The position numbers and the translations under genes are program-made. 64,000 bases of DNA from Microbulbifer sp. Q7. GTDB taxonomy: Bacteria; Pseudomonadota; Gammaproteobacteria; Pseudomonadales; Cellvibrionaceae. The stretch spans positions 776,501-840,500 of the forward strand of contig NZ_LROY01000002.1 in the NCBI RefSeq assembly GCF_001639145.1, read 5' to 3'. Below, piece by piece: positions 1-9,505 of the stretch. The notes below the pieces were generated by a model that saw only the letters and a list, made by a program, of their open reading frames with translations, was not told the origin of the DNA and did no database searches. Numbering within the stretch: position 1 is the stretch's first letter; the number at the start of each line of letters is the position of its first letter.

Positions 1-10
1 GGTCTACCCC

Positions 11-34
11 AAAAAAAGCCGGCTGGCGCCGGCT
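11..34 (-). terminator. Rho-independent terminator of the ahpC-ahpF operon
   Basis: A 7-bp GC-rich stem (17-23 pairing with 28-34) with a TGGC loop is followed, on the minus strand, by seven T. It lies about 115 bases downstream of the ahpF stop codon in the correct orientation. Confidence 0.8.
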
Positions 35-116
35 GCAATCATTGAGGATGTTTCCCAGTGTGCGCGGTTGGGGTAACCGCAGGGGGAGGATCGGATACCG
101 CTGGGAAACCGGTATC

Positions 117-140
117 CGGGTTTGGGGTTTGGGGTTTGGT
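117..140. repeat. Short GGGGTTT-type tandem repeat
   Basis: About three copies of a GGGTTTG-like heptamer lie just after the ahpF stop codon. It is too short to imply a function and is probably slippage-derived. Confidence 0.5.
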
Positions 141-147
141 GCAGCGG

Positions 148-1755
148 TCAGCTGGCCATCGACAGGGGCTCTGACGCGGAACCTGTCACGGATTCCGCCG
201 GCTCATCACTGACGGAAGTGCGAATCAGGTGGTCGAAGGCGCCGAGTGCGGCGGTGGCACCGGCACCCATGGAGATCACGATCTGCTTGTAAGGCACGGT
301 GGTGGCATCGCCGGCGGCAAATACGCCGGGGATGGAGGTAGCACCGCGGCTGTCGATCACGATCTCACCCATCCGGTTCATTTCCAGGCCACTGTCCTTG
401 AGGAACTCGGTGTTCGGCACCAGTCCGATCTGTACAAACACACCCGCCAGATCCACTTGTTTACTTTCGCCGCTGACACGGTCGGTGTACTGCAGGCCAT
501 TGACCTTGCTGCCATCGCCGAGCACCTCGGTGGTCTGTGCATTGGTGATGATGTCGATGTTGGCCATGGAGCGCGCCTTGCGCACCAGTACGTCATCGGC
601 GCGCAGGGTGTCGGCGAACTCCAGCACGGTAACGTGCTTGACGATTCCCGCCAGATCGATGGCAGCCTCGATACCGGAGTTACCACCGCCGATCACGGCC
701 ACGTGCTTGCCCTTGAAGAAAGGGCCGTCGCAGTGCGGACAGTAGGCCACGCCCTTGTTGCGGTACTCGGCCTCGCCGGGTACACCCAGCTCGCGCCAGC
801 GTGCGCCGGTGGCGAGGATCACGGATTTGCTCGCCAGGGTGGCACCGTTTTCAAGTTCCAGCCCAATCAGCTGGTCACGCTTCAGCTGGGCCGCGCGCTG
901 CCCGGTAATGATGTCCACACCATATTCTTTTACGTGCTGTTCCAGGCCGGCGGACAATTTGGGGCCCTCGGTGTAGGGGACCGAGATAAAGTTTTCGATA
1001 CCCACGGTATCCATCACCTGACCACCGAAGCGTTCGGCCACAAGACCGGTGCGGATGCCCTTGCGCGCGGCGTAAATCGCTGCGGCGGCGCCGGCGGGGC
1101 CACCGCCCAGCACCAGCACGTCGTAAGGTTCGCGCTCGTTCAGCTCTTCGGCCTTGCGCGCCTCGGCGCCGGTGTCGATTTTGGCCACGATTTCTTCCAG
1201 ATCCATGCGGCCCTGGCCGAAGTGCTCACCGTTCAGGTACACCGCTGGCACCGCCATGATCTGGCGCTCGTCGACCTCTTCCTGGAACAGTGCGCCGTCG
1301 ATCATCTCGTGTGTGATGTTCGGGTTCAGTTTCGCCATCAGGTTCAGGGCCTGGACCACGTCCGGGCAGTTCTGGCACGACAACGAGATATAGGTTTCAA
1401 AATGGAACTCGCCCTGGATAGAGCGAATCTGCTCCTGCAGCTCCGGGTCCACTTTGGACGGGTGGCCGCCCGCTTGCAGCAGGGCGAGTACCAGCGAGGT
1501 GAACTCGTGTCCCATGGGGATGCCGGCGAAGCTGACGCGCGGGGTTTCCCCTGCCGGTGCAATGGCCATGCTCGGGGTGCGCTTGCGGTTCTCCTGTTTC
1601 AGTTCGATCTTGCTGGAGAGGCTTGCGATTTCGCTGGCGAGGTCGTTCAGTTCAACAGCCTTGGGGCTGCTGTCGGCGGACACACTGATCTCGATCGGCG
1701 TAACGATATTCTGCAGATAGGTGTCCAGTTGTTTCTTTACGTTTGCGTCCAACAT
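148..1755 (-). CDS. ahpF: Alkyl hydroperoxide reductase subunit F (NADH:peroxiredoxin reductase)
   Basis: AhpF passes electrons from NADH through FAD and two disulfide centres to AhpC in the cytoplasm. The 535-residue product has the family layout. An N-terminal tandem thioredoxin-like domain carries CQNC (Cys127/Cys130, nearly the E. coli positions). A flavoprotein reductase part has [10 protein letters not shown] for FAD, CPHC near residue 345, a second GGGNSG nucleotide motif and a C-terminal GVFAAGD motif. The frame is open 32 codons further upstream, but the ATG at 1755 matches the family N-terminus ([10 protein letters not shown]) and has a GGA ribosome-binding site. It lies downstream of ahpC in the same direction, separated by a 205-bp gap that holds a large inverted repeat. 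Confidence 0.97.
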   Translation of the reverse strand: MLDANVKKQLDTYLQNIVTPIEISVSADSSPKAVELNDLASEIASLSSKIELKQENRKRTPSMAIAPAGETPRVSFAGIPMGHEFTSLVLALLQAGGHPSKVDPELQEQIRSIQGEFHFETYISLSCQNCPDVVQALNLMAKLNPNITHEMIDGALFQEEVDERQIMAVPAVYLNGEHFGQGRMDLEEIVAKIDTGAEARKAEELNEREPYDVLVLGGGPAGAAAAIYAARKGIRTGLVAERFGGQVMDTVGIENFISVPYTEGPKLSAGLEQHVKEYGVDIITGQRAAQLKRDQLIGLELENGATLASKSVILATGARWRELGVPGEAEYRNKGVAYCPHCDGPFFKGKHVAVIGGGNSGIEAAIDLAGIVKHVTVLEFADTLRADDVLVRKARSMANIDIITNAQTTEVLGDGSKVNGLQYTDRVSGESKQVDLAGVFVQIGLVPNTEFLKDSGLEMNRMGEIVIDSRGATSIPGVFAAGDATTVPYKQIVISMGAGATAALGAFDHLIRTSVSDEPAESVTGSASEPLSMAS

Positions 1756-1813
1756 CGGTGTGTCCTGGTATTCGGTAATTCGTGGTTTTGGCGAAGTTCT
1801 GGGGCGGTACTGC

Positions 1814-1911
1814 TGACGGGGGCAACCTTGCGAAACACGCCGTGAACCCATCCATGGGGGCTCTTCCGCGAGGTCCCTCTCGCGGAAGGTTTCGCAAGGT
1901 TGCCCCCGTCA
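1814..1911. repeat. Nested inverted-repeat element between ahpC and ahpF
   Basis: Two perfect 23-base arms (1814-1836 and 1889-1911) enclose a second 10-bp stem (1863-1872 with 1879-1888) and a near-palindromic core around 1843-1863 containing CCATCCATGGGGG. The core resembles a dispersed repeat I recall from marine gammaproteobacteria (memory, not checked). It has no coding capacity. It may be a MITE-like repeat, an mRNA-stabilising hairpin or a partial terminator that lowers ahpF relative to ahpC. Confidence 0.8.
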
Positions 1912-1960
1912 TCAGCACCTTCTCGGGGGCTTCACTGCTTCGTAAAAGCCAAAGTAGTAC

Positions 1961-2527
1961 TTAGATCTTTCCTACGAGATCCAAAGACGGCGCCAGAGTT
2001 TCTTCGCCTTCTTTCCACTTGGCCGGGCAGACTTCACCCGGGTGGGCGGCAACGTATTGGGCGGCCTTGATCTTGCGCAGCAGGTCCTGAGCGTCGCGGC
2101 CGATGCCGCCGGCGTTGATCTCAACGATCTGGATACGGCCTTCCGGGTCGATCACAAAGGTGCCGCGGTCGGCGATGCCTTCTTCCTCGATCATCACACC
2201 GAAGTTGCGGGTGATGGTGCCGGTGGGGTCGCCGATCATCGGGAATTGGATCTTGCCGATGGTGTCGGAAGTGTCGTGCCACGCCTTGTGGGTGAAGTGG
2301 GTATCGGTGGACACGGAGTAGATCTCGACTCCCAGCTTCTGGAACTCGGCGTAGTTGTCCGCCAGATCGCCCAGCTCGGTAGGGCACACGAAGGTGAAGT
2401 CTGCCGGGTAGAAGAAGAGTACGGACCACTTGCCCTTCAGGTCTGCCTCAGATACGTCGAAAAAATCACCAGACTGGTAGGCCTTGGCATTGAAGGGTTT
2501 GATTTCACTGTTGATGTAGTTAGCCAT
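1961..2527 (-). CDS. ahpC: Alkyl hydroperoxide reductase subunit C (typical 2-Cys peroxiredoxin)
   Basis: AhpC reduces H2O2, organic peroxides and peroxynitrite and is regenerated by AhpF. The 188-residue protein has the expected length. The peroxidatic Cys48 sits in FVCPTE and the resolving Cys167 in GEVCPAKW, the bacterial AhpC arrangement. The ATG at 2527 begins [13 protein letters not shown], a typical AhpC N-terminus. It is the first gene of the ahpC-ahpF unit. A sigma70-like promoter and an OxyR-like site lie upstream (see separate entries), so peroxide induction is likely. Confidence 0.98.
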   Translation of the reverse strand: MANYINSEIKPFNAKAYQSGDFFDVSEADLKGKWSVLFFYPADFTFVCPTELGDLADNYAEFQKLGVEIYSVSTDTHFTHKAWHDTSDTIGKIQFPMIGDPTGTITRNFGVMIEEEGIADRGTFVIDPEGRIQIVEINAGGIGRDAQDLLRKIKAAQYVAAHPGEVCPAKWKEGEETLAPSLDLVGKI

Positions 2528-2597
2528 GGTATTTCCTTGTCTCTTTGGAGAATGTGCGCCCTGGGCTGCAGGGCGTGGGTTATCGGGTACGGGGGAA

Positions 2598-2626
2598 ATA
2601 CTATTGGGCGGCCATGCTTAATTGAA
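2598..2626 (-). promoter_or_regulatory. Predicted sigma70 promoter of ahpC
   Basis: On the minus strand, a -35 box TTCAAT (2621-2626) and a -10 box TAGTAT (2598-2603) are separated by exactly 17 bases, about 70 bases upstream of the ahpC ATG. Prediction from sequence only. Confidence 0.6.
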
Positions 2627-2648
2627 ATTATTGATTTAAATGGTGTTG

Positions 2649-2663
2649 ATTGCTCCTAGCTAT
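2649..2663 (-). promoter_or_regulatory. OxyR-like operator half upstream of ahpC
   Basis: The minus strand reads ATAGCTAGGAGCAAT. This matches the OxyR motif ATAGnTnnnAnCTAT at all defined positions except one. It lies 22 bases upstream of the predicted -35 box, where OxyR normally contacts RNA polymerase. The expected second unit, 7 bases closer to the promoter, is only weakly conserved. Confidence 0.5.
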
Positions 2664-2989
2664 CAGTGACCATGGGTGGATAGATTTTGTGCGCGGCAAG
2701 CTGTGGCGTGCGCGGGTTCGGGTGAGGGGCGGGTTCACTGGCAGCGGCGTCGTGGGCACCGGAGGTCTGGCGGCGTTCTTTTTGTATTCGGCGGGTATTG
2801 ATCTACGCTTGTCAGGCGTGTTTTCACGCAGGGCGAGCCCCACCAGATAAAAATGATAGAGTAGGGCAATCGTCGATTGCCTCGGTGGTGCTTCCGCCAC
2901 TTGGCAAACTGAAAACAAAAATATCTGGTCTACCCGCGCTCGTCGGAAAATTACCGCACGTTACTCGCCATGTAGCCAAGGAACGCTTT

Positions 2990-4204
2990 ATGAAACTCGC
3001 CATACTCTCTCGAGGCCCCAACTGTTACAGCACCCGTCGTTTGAAGGAGGCTGCGGTCAACCGCGGTCACGATGTCAGCGTGCTGGATACCATCAAATTC
3101 GCCATCGACCTGGAGCGCGGCGCCCCCGATCTCTACTACCGGCAAAAGCAAATTGCCGATTTTGATGCGGTATTGCCGCGTATCGGTGCCTCCATTACCT
3201 ATTACGGCACGGCGGTTGTACGCCAGTTTCAGGAGATGGATGTCTTTTGTGCAAATACTGCCCACGGCATCAACAACTCCCGCGATAAGTTGCGCAGCCT
3301 GCAACTACTCAGCCGGCACCAAGTCGGTATTCCCCGAACCACTTTTGTGCACAACAAAAAAGACGTCCTGCCGGCGATCGAGCGCGTCGGCGGGGCGCCG
3401 GTGGTAATCAAACTGATTGAGGGCACCCAGGGTATCGGCGTCCTGTTGGCCGACACCGTCAAACAGGCGGAAGCCATCATCGAGCTGCTGCAGGCGCAGA
3501 AACAAAATGTGCTGATCCAGAAATTCGTTGCCGAGAGCAAGGGTAAAGATATCCGCGCGTTTGTGGTGGGCGACCGGGTGGTGGCGGCCATGCGCCGGGT
3601 GGCGCAGGGCCAGGAATTTCGCAGTAATGTGCACCGCGGTGGTATTGCGGAGCCCGTGGACCTGCCGCAGGAGTATATCGATACCGCCGTGCGTGCCACC
3701 CAGATTATGGGGCTGCAGGTGGCGGGGGTGGATATGCTGGAAGGCAGTACTGGCCCGCAAATTCTCGAAGTGAACTCCTCTCCGGGGCTCGAGGGTATTG
3801 AGACCTGCACCGGCCTCGATGTGGCGGGTGCGGTCATTGAATATATCGCCGCGCAGGTGGATTTCCCCGAAATCGATGTGCGCCAGCGGCTGACGGTCAG
3901 CCGGGGCTACGGTGTCAGCGAAATCTATATTCCGGAAGGATCCGGGTATGTGGGCAAGACGATTGCCGAGACGCAGCTGGATGAACACGATATCAATGTG
4001 CTTACCCTGTACCGGGGTGCCAAGATCATTCCAAACCCCAAGCACACGAGAGTGCTTGAGCCCAACGACAAACTGTTGTGCTTTGGCAAGCTGGAAGCCA
4101 TGCGTGGCATGGTTCCTGTCAAGACTCGCCGCCGCCGTCAGCCAGAGGTTGCGGACCTGCCCGCGGATGCCTATAGCGCGTCGGATGCCGAGGTGCTGGA
4201 TTAG
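2990..4204 (+). CDS. rimK: RimK-family alpha-L-glutamate ligase with C-terminal RCK/TrkA_C-like domain
   Basis: RimK-type ATP-grasp ligases add glutamate to the C-terminus of ribosomal protein S6 or to other acceptors. Residues 1 to about 300 match RimK: MKLAILSRG start, ATP-grasp segments VVIKLIEGTQGIGV and KGKDIRAFVVGDRVVAAMRR, and the metal-site ILEVNSSPGLEGIE. The product is 404 residues, about 100 longer than E. coli RimK. The extra C-terminus (from about 305: SRGYGVSEIYIPEGSGYVGK, then a DKLLCFGK segment) looks like the RCK_C/TrkA_C domain that binds small ligands in K+ channels. The ATG at 2990 is chosen because the family N-terminus begins there; 64 further in-frame codons upstream are unrelated. 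The acceptor may differ from S6. Confidence 0.85.
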   Translation: MKLAILSRGPNCYSTRRLKEAAVNRGHDVSVLDTIKFAIDLERGAPDLYYRQKQIADFDAVLPRIGASITYYGTAVVRQFQEMDVFCANTAHGINNSRDKLRSLQLLSRHQVGIPRTTFVHNKKDVLPAIERVGGAPVVIKLIEGTQGIGVLLADTVKQAEAIIELLQAQKQNVLIQKFVAESKGKDIRAFVVGDRVVAAMRRVAQGQEFRSNVHRGGIAEPVDLPQEYIDTAVRATQIMGLQVAGVDMLEGSTGPQILEVNSSPGLEGIETCTGLDVAGAVIEYIAAQVDFPEIDVRQRLTVSRGYGVSEIYIPEGSGYVGKTIAETQLDEHDINVLTLYRGAKIIPNPKHTRVLEPNDKLLCFGKLEAMRGMVPVKTRRRRQPEVADLPADAYSASDAEVLD

Positions 4205-4397
4205 CAGACTGGGCTAGGTGGTTCGGATAGGCGGCTGGGCGCCGGCTGTTTGTGCCAACGGTTCGGTATCCGGGCGGCGCTGCCTGTGTTTCACTCTCCC
4301 CGTAAAATCGGAGCGCTGGCCAGTCCCATGGCGGCCGGCGCGATCACGCGAGTGGATTGCTGGCGCTGATCCACAGACAGTTATCTGGATTTAAGCA

Positions 4398-5714
4398 ATG
4401 GACACCGAGTTCGATTTAGCAAGCACGTGGTCGCAGTGGCAGGCCGCACTCACTTCGCCGGAGGCGTTCAGCCAGGCCGTCATCATTCTGCTGGTCTACG
4501 TGCTCGCCTGGGTCCTGTCTCAGCGCATTCTGAAATTGTTGCCGGTGCTGGCAGGCCCGCCGGCGTCTCCGGAGAACCAGCCTTTACGCCTGTTGCTGTT
4601 TCGCTGCGGGAAGTTGCTGTTTCCGCTTCTCGCGATTCTACTGCTGAAAATAGCGGCGGCATTTGTCCCGATGGTGAGTGGCGGCAATTGGCTGGTGCAG
4701 TTTGCGCTGGCGGTGGCGCTGGTGCTCCTATTCCGCTCGTTCGTGCGCACGGTGATCCGCAACGGCACGGTGGCGAAGCTGTTTCTTTGGGTGGGTATGC
4801 CGATCCTGTTCCTCTATGTCTTGGGGGTGCTGGATGACGTGGTTCAGGTGCTGGACTCAATGGCCATACAGGTGGGGAATATTCGCCTGACCGCCTATGG
4901 CATTGTGCGCACCGCCATCTTTGGCTCGCTGTTGTTCTGGCTGGGCCGGGTCTCCAATTCCACCGGGCAGACCATCATCCGCAAGCAGGAAACCCTGGAT
5001 TTCCGCACCCGTGAAGTCGTGGCCAAACTGTTTGAGATTGGCCTGTTCGTCATTATCGCGGTGCTGATTCTGCAGCTGATGGGCATCAACCTCACTGCAC
5101 TTGCGGTGTTTGGTGGCGCGGTTGGTGTGGGTATTGGCTTTGGCCTGCAGACAATCGCCTCGAATTTCATATCGGGGATCATCATCATCCTCGATCGCTC
5201 GGTATCCGTCGGTGACTACATCGAGATGGAAGATGGCCGCAAGGGGCTGGTCACGCAGCTCAATATGCGCTCGACCACGCTGGAAACCTTCGATGGCAAA
5301 GACATCGTGGTGCCCAATGAAAAGTTCGTATCGAATTCGTTTATCAACTGGACACACAAAAACAAAAAACAGCGCTACCGTGTGGACTTCGGGGTTGGCT
5401 ACAACACCAATGTCCGCGAGCTGGTGGAAATCATCAAGGAAACCGTTGCCAGTCATCCGAAAGTTTTGAGCGGACCCAAGGTACCCTTTGAAGAGCGCCC
5501 CGACTGCGAAATCGACAGTTTCGGTGATAACGGGGTGAATATGTTTGTGGAGTTCTGGATGGAGGGGATCGATGACGGACGCAACCGGGTCGGTGGTGAT
5601 CTGTTGCTGATGATCCTCGAGACCCTGCAGAAACACGGCATCGAGATTCCATTCCCGCAGCGCGATGTGCGTCTCGTCAGTGTGCCGGAAAAGAAGGTCC
5701 CGGTGGACGCCTGA
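4398..5714 (+). CDS. MscS-family mechanosensitive channel
   Basis: This is an inner membrane channel of the small-conductance mechanosensitive family, which releases osmolytes on hypo-osmotic shock. The 438-residue protein has several N-terminal transmembrane segments. The pore-lining TM3 is unmistakable (AVFGGAVGVGIGFGLQTIAS, about residues 236-255). The beta domain follows (GDYIEMEDGRKGLV, VPNEKFVSNSFINW) and then a cytosolic alpha/beta domain. It is longer than E. coli MscS (286 residues) because of extra N-terminal helices, as in YbdG/MscM-like members. It is transcribed in the same direction as the rimK-like gene 193 bp upstream and converges on the ExoD-like gene. Confidence 0.93.
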   Translation: MDTEFDLASTWSQWQAALTSPEAFSQAVIILLVYVLAWVLSQRILKLLPVLAGPPASPENQPLRLLLFRCGKLLFPLLAILLLKIAAAFVPMVSGGNWLVQFALAVALVLLFRSFVRTVIRNGTVAKLFLWVGMPILFLYVLGVLDDVVQVLDSMAIQVGNIRLTAYGIVRTAIFGSLLFWLGRVSNSTGQTIIRKQETLDFRTREVVAKLFEIGLFVIIAVLILQLMGINLTALAVFGGAVGVGIGFGLQTIASNFISGIIIILDRSVSVGDYIEMEDGRKGLVTQLNMRSTTLETFDGKDIVVPNEKFVSNSFINWTHKNKKQRYRVDFGVGYNTNVRELVEIIKETVASHPKVLSGPKVPFEERPDCEIDSFGDNGVNMFVEFWMEGIDDGRNRVGGDLLLMILETLQKHGIEIPFPQRDVRLVSVPEKKVPVDA

Positions 5715-5741
5715 TACTCGTGGGTTGTTAACCAGCGCCCT

Positions 5742-6347
5742 TCAGACCAAAGCCAGCATCGCCAGCCCGGCCAGTGAGCCCATCACGGCCAGGGCGAGCA
5801 GTGCGACCAGTCCGTCCTGGGCAACCAGCGCCAGCCCGAATGCGGTCAATGCCAGCCCGGCGATAGTGGCCGAGAAGGGCAGGAGCTCCATCACCGGCAG
5901 CGCCGCTGCGATCGCCGTACACAGTAGTGCCGTGAGGTAAGTCCCCACGCGATGCACCAGAGCGGGCAGGCGGGGCCGCAGCCAGCGGTCGATGAACGCG
6001 GCCGGGCGCTGCAGCCACTGCAGGGCCCGGTGGAAGCGAGGGCCGGCGATGGATTTCCTCAACAGCCACTGCGGTAGCCACAGGTGGCGCCGCAGCATCA
6101 ACATCTGTACCGAGGTGAGCAGTATCAGAAGCCCCATCAGGGTGGGTACGCCGGGGATACCTGAAAGCGGGGAAAACAGAATAAGCCCGGCAACCAGCAA
6201 AAGCGGGGCAAAAGAACGCTGCCCCAATGCCTCAAGCACCTGCGCGATCGACACGCGATCCTGCCCACGGGTTCCTTGCTCCAGCTGAAACAGCAGTTGT
6301 GTCAGGTTCCTGATTTCTTCCTGCATTTCCGGGTACTGCGATCTCAT
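5742..6347 (-). CDS. ExoD-family membrane protein
   Basis: ExoD proteins are small integral membrane proteins named for a rhizobial exopolysaccharide phenotype; their biochemical role is unknown. The 201-residue product has a soluble N-terminus followed by hydrophobic segments, including FAPLLLVAGLILFSPLSGIP, VGTYLTALLCTAIAAALPV and ALLALAVMGSLAGLAMLALV, with the family ordering. The ATG at 6347 overlaps the stop codon of the RND pump gene (ATGA), which argues for translational coupling and against an ATG 11 codons upstream. It is the last gene of the adaptor-pump operon, so its product may support envelope homeostasis together with the pump (inference). Confidence 0.85.
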   Translation of the reverse strand: MRSQYPEMQEEIRNLTQLLFQLEQGTRGQDRVSIAQVLEALGQRSFAPLLLVAGLILFSPLSGIPGVPTLMGLLILLTSVQMLMLRRHLWLPQWLLRKSIAGPRFHRALQWLQRPAAFIDRWLRPRLPALVHRVGTYLTALLCTAIAAALPVMELLPFSATIAGLALTAFGLALVAQDGLVALLALAVMGSLAGLAMLALV

Positions 6348-9300
6348 TGAGGATTGGTCTCGGTGTGGCGCTGGTGCCACTCCAGCACGAACACGGTCAG
6401 CGAGGGCAACATGGTGAGGGTTACCAGTGTAGCGCCGATAATGCCCGCCATCACGATGACACCCACGCCCCGGTAGAGTTCGGTGCCCGCACCCGGCAGA
6501 AACACCAGCGGTGCCAGGCCGAAGATGGTGGTCAGCGTAGAGATCGCAATCGGGCGCAGGCGGGAGTCCACGGCTTCCTGAACCGCCTCCACTGCTTGCA
6601 GGCCTTCGTCCCGCACGTTACTGATGGCCCGGTGAATGATGAGGATGGGGTTGTTGACCACTGTGCCCATCAGGATCAGAAAGCCCAGCATGGAAATCAT
6701 GTCGAAGGGCTGGTGCAGGCCTTCAAACCCCATGCCGCGCAGCACTGCGCCCACCAGATTCAGCAGCGCCAGCCCGGCAATACCGCCCGCAATGCCCAGG
6801 GGAATGGTGGTCATGATGAGCAGCGGGTACCCCCAGTGGGCGAAGATGGCGACCATCAACAGGTAGATGATGGCCAGTGCCACCAGATAATTGCTGCCGA
6901 GCGACGCGCGGGTGGCATCCAGTTGGTCGGCGGCACCGGAAATATTCATGGAAACACCGAGCGGCACCTGGCCGTTGTCGCGCATGTGCTGCACCAGTTC
7001 CTCGCGCACCGCGGCCACACCGGTTTCCAGTGCCACGGAGCGGGGGGGAATGATATTCAGGCTCACGGTGCGACGACCATCGATACGGCGCACGGTGGCG
7101 GTGTCGACGGTTTCCTCAATCGTGGCCAGCTCTGACAGCGGCAGCACCGCACCGGTGGGGGTGGCGACCACGATCTGCTCCAGGGTTTCTATGGTGGCCT
7201 CTGGCCCCTGCTGGTTGTAGAGGTAGATGTCGATCTTGTCGTCGTCGAGAAAGAATTCATTGACGAAGGTCCCGTCGGTCAGTGCGGCCACCGCAAAGCC
7301 GATATCTTCCGCGCTCATGCCCACTTCCGCGGCCCGCTCCCATCGCGGTTTTACCTGCAGCAAAGGTTGTGCCAGCGACAGGCTGGGCGGCTGAGTCTGG
7401 ATGTTGGGATTGTCAAAAATTTCCCGCGCGCGGTCATAGGCTGTGCGGGCCACCTGATACAGGTCCGCCAGATTGGCACCGGAAATATCCAGGTTCACAC
7501 TGCGGGTGCCGCCATCGTTACTGCTGATAATGGAGCCGCGGGTGGCAAAGGCGCGCATGCCCGGATACTGCTCGTACTTGCGCACAATGGCGCTCATCAG
7601 CTCGTCGATATGCCGCGGGTCCTTGGTTTCGGCGATGATCCGCAGGCGTTGGGGCGACACACTGAGGATGAAGAATTTCATCGCCGGCACTTCAGCCTCG
7701 CCGTTATCGAAGGCTTCCGCATCCATGTCCAGAAACGGCAGGAAATATTCCTGTAGCGTCAGGCCGATTTCCTGCATGGTGGCCAGATTGTACCCGGGGG
7801 GCGCGTTCATACTGGCAAAGGTCTTCGCCTCTTCACCCTCGGGCAGGTATTCCGCCGGCGGTGTCAGCAGCAGGACAATGGCGAGGCTGGTGGCTACGGT
7901 CAGTCCGATGCAGTAGAGGCGTCTGGTGTTGGAGGAGATCAGCCAACTTATGCCGTCGATCACCCTATGGCGTATGCGACTGTGTTCCAGCTTGTCGGTA
8001 CGCGATTTCTCACGTGCGCCGTCAAAACGGAGCCGCGCGCTGGCGGTGGGAATCACCGTAATCGCCACCAGCATGGAAACGAGAATGGATGCAGAAATGG
8101 CGATGGCGATATCCGAGTAAAGCTGCCCGGCTTCCTCCGCAATAAACACCACCGGCAGGAACACCATCACCGTGGTCAGCGTGGAGGCCAGTACCGCCGG
8201 CCACACGCGCTGTACGCCACGGATGGCAGCCTGCAGCCGATCCAGGCCGCGTCGGCGCTCCAGTTCAATGCTCTCCAGCACCACAATGCTGTTGTCCAGA
8301 GTCATGCCGATGGAGAAGGCGACCCCGGCGAGGGAAATCACATTGATGGTGCGCCCGGCCACCATCAGCCCGATAAACGCGGCAATGGTGCAAATGGGGA
8401 TACCCACCACGCCCAGGGCGGTTGCGCGCATCGAGCGCAGAAAGGCATACATGATGGCAGTGGCGAGGAGCGCGCCCAGTGCCAGGTTCTTCCACACATT
8501 GAACACCGAGGCTTCCACGTAGCCCACATCATCCGCGGTGAGCGCCAGCTGCATGCCCTGTGGCTCCAGCTGTTCCCGGTTGATCTGTGCCACCTCGCGC
8601 AGCATGGCGCGCTTGATGTCGATGACATTGGAGCCACTCTCGCGCCGTACCGACAGAAAGATCACCGACTGCCCGTTGACGTAGGCTTGGCGGCGAATCT
8701 TGAAATGATCCAGCTGGATCTCCGCCACATCCCCAAGGCGCACGATACTGTCACCCTCGCGGCGCAGGACCAGCGCGCGCAGTTCCTGCAGGTCCTTGAA
8801 GCGCCCGAGGGTGCGCAGCAGATAACGACGCTTGCCGCTTTCCACCTCGCCGCCGGAGATGTCCCGGTTGCGTTCGCGGATTGCAGCGCGCACGTCGGTG
8901 AGGGTGAGATTGCGTTCGGTCAGCCGCTTGGGGTCGAGTCGTATCTGAATCTGCCGCTCTGCGCCGCCGCGCACATCCACCTGAGCCACGCCCGGTACGC
9001 CTGACATGCGCGGGCGCACATTGTCCTCCACGTAATCCCGCAGCATGTCCATATCCAACCCGCGCGGGTTACCGGGCAGGGGCGCCACGCGGAAGTACAT
9101 GAAGGCGTTGGAGGAAAAGGAGGTGGCATAGACTCGGGGCTCATCCACATTCTCCGGGTAAGAGGGCACCTGGGTGAGGGCGTTGTTGACGCGAATCTGA
9201 GTTTCGAGAATGTCCACGCCGAACGGGAATTCCAGCTCGATGGACGCGGAGCCAAGGTCTGCGGTGGACTGCAGCTCCTGCAAATACGGGATATTGCGCA

Positions 9301-9505
9301 GGTACTCTTCCTGCTCGATGAGGATTTCCTTTTCGATATCCTGCGGTGTGGCCCCGGGCCAGCTGGTGCGGATGGAAATGGTGCGCACTTCGAGGTCCGG
9401 GATCATCTGCACCGGAATGCGCAACGCGGCCACCACACCAAGGATGGCAATGATCAGCACCGTGACCGTGACCAGAATGCCATGCTTGATGATCTGCTCG
9501 AACAT
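6344..9505 (-). CDS. RND-family efflux pump, inner membrane permease
   Basis: This is a proton-driven resistance-nodulation-division permease of the AcrB/MexB superfamily. The 1053-residue length is typical. It starts MFEQIIKHGI followed by TM1, has a first periplasmic domain with SWPGATPQDIEKE, the TM4 motif GMTLDNSIVVLES with the proton-relay Asp, a second large periplasmic loop, and repeated C-terminal transmembrane helices (TM7-12). The ATG at 9505 shares one base with the adaptor stop codon (TGATG), so it is preferred over a TTG one codon earlier. No TolC-like outer membrane gene is in the operon, so the pump probably borrows a TolC encoded elsewhere. Substrate cannot be read from the sequence. 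Confidence 0.95.
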   Translation of the reverse strand: MFEQIIKHGILVTVTVLIIAILGVVAALRIPVQMIPDLEVRTISIRTSWPGATPQDIEKEILIEQEEYLRNIPYLQELQSTADLGSASIELEFPFGVDILETQIRVNNALTQVPSYPENVDEPRVYATSFSSNAFMYFRVAPLPGNPRGLDMDMLRDYVEDNVRPRMSGVPGVAQVDVRGGAERQIQIRLDPKRLTERNLTLTDVRAAIRERNRDISGGEVESGKRRYLLRTLGRFKDLQELRALVLRREGDSIVRLGDVAEIQLDHFKIRRQAYVNGQSVIFLSVRRESGSNVIDIKRAMLREVAQINREQLEPQGMQLALTADDVGYVEASVFNVWKNLALGALLATAIMYAFLRSMRATALGVVGIPICTIAAFIGLMVAGRTINVISLAGVAFSIGMTLDNSIVVLESIELERRRGLDRLQAAIRGVQRVWPAVLASTLTTVMVFLPVVFIAEEAGQLYSDIAIAISASILVSMLVAITVIPTASARLRFDGAREKSRTDKLEHSRIRHRVIDGISWLISSNTRRLYCIGLTVATSLAIVLLLTPPAEYLPEGEEAKTFASMNAPPGYNLATMQEIGLTLQEYFLPFLDMDAEAFDNGEAEVPAMKFFILSVSPQRLRIIAETKDPRHIDELMSAIVRKYEQYPGMRAFATRGSIISSNDGGTRSVNLDISGANLADLYQVARTAYDRAREIFDNPNIQTQPPSLSLAQPLLQVKPRWERAAEVGMSAEDIGFAVAALTDGTFVNEFFLDDDKIDIYLYNQQGPEATIETLEQIVVATPTGAVLPLSELATIEETVDTATVRRIDGRRTVSLNIIPPRSVALETGVAAVREELVQHMRDNGQVPLGVSMNISGAADQLDATRASLGSNYLVALAIIYLLMVAIFAHWGYPLLIMTTIPLGIAGGIAGLALLNLVGAVLRGMGFEGLHQPFDMISMLGFLILMGTVVNNPILIIHRAISNVRDEGLQAVEAVQEAVDSRLRPIAISTLTTIFGLAPLVFLPGAGTELYRGVGVIVMAGIIGATLVTLTMLPSLTVFVLEWHQRHTETNPQ

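Larger units (their letters stand above)
2528..2989. other. Gene-free divergent region ahpC / rimK-like
   Basis: This 462-bp region holds the ahpC promoter and OxyR-like site on its left side. The rest presumably carries the promoter of the rimK-like gene. Apparent reading frames here lack a ribosome-binding site and resemble nothing I recognise. Confidence 0.5.

Noticed and set aside
117..140. Telomere-like GGGGTTT repeat
   Set aside because: Only about three units in a chromosomal intergenic gap; no sign of a replicon end.
229..1845. Long plus-strand reading frame opposite ahpF (538 codons)
   Set aside because: It is an antisense shadow produced by high GC third positions of ahpF. There is no family resemblance and the opposite strand carries a clear gene.
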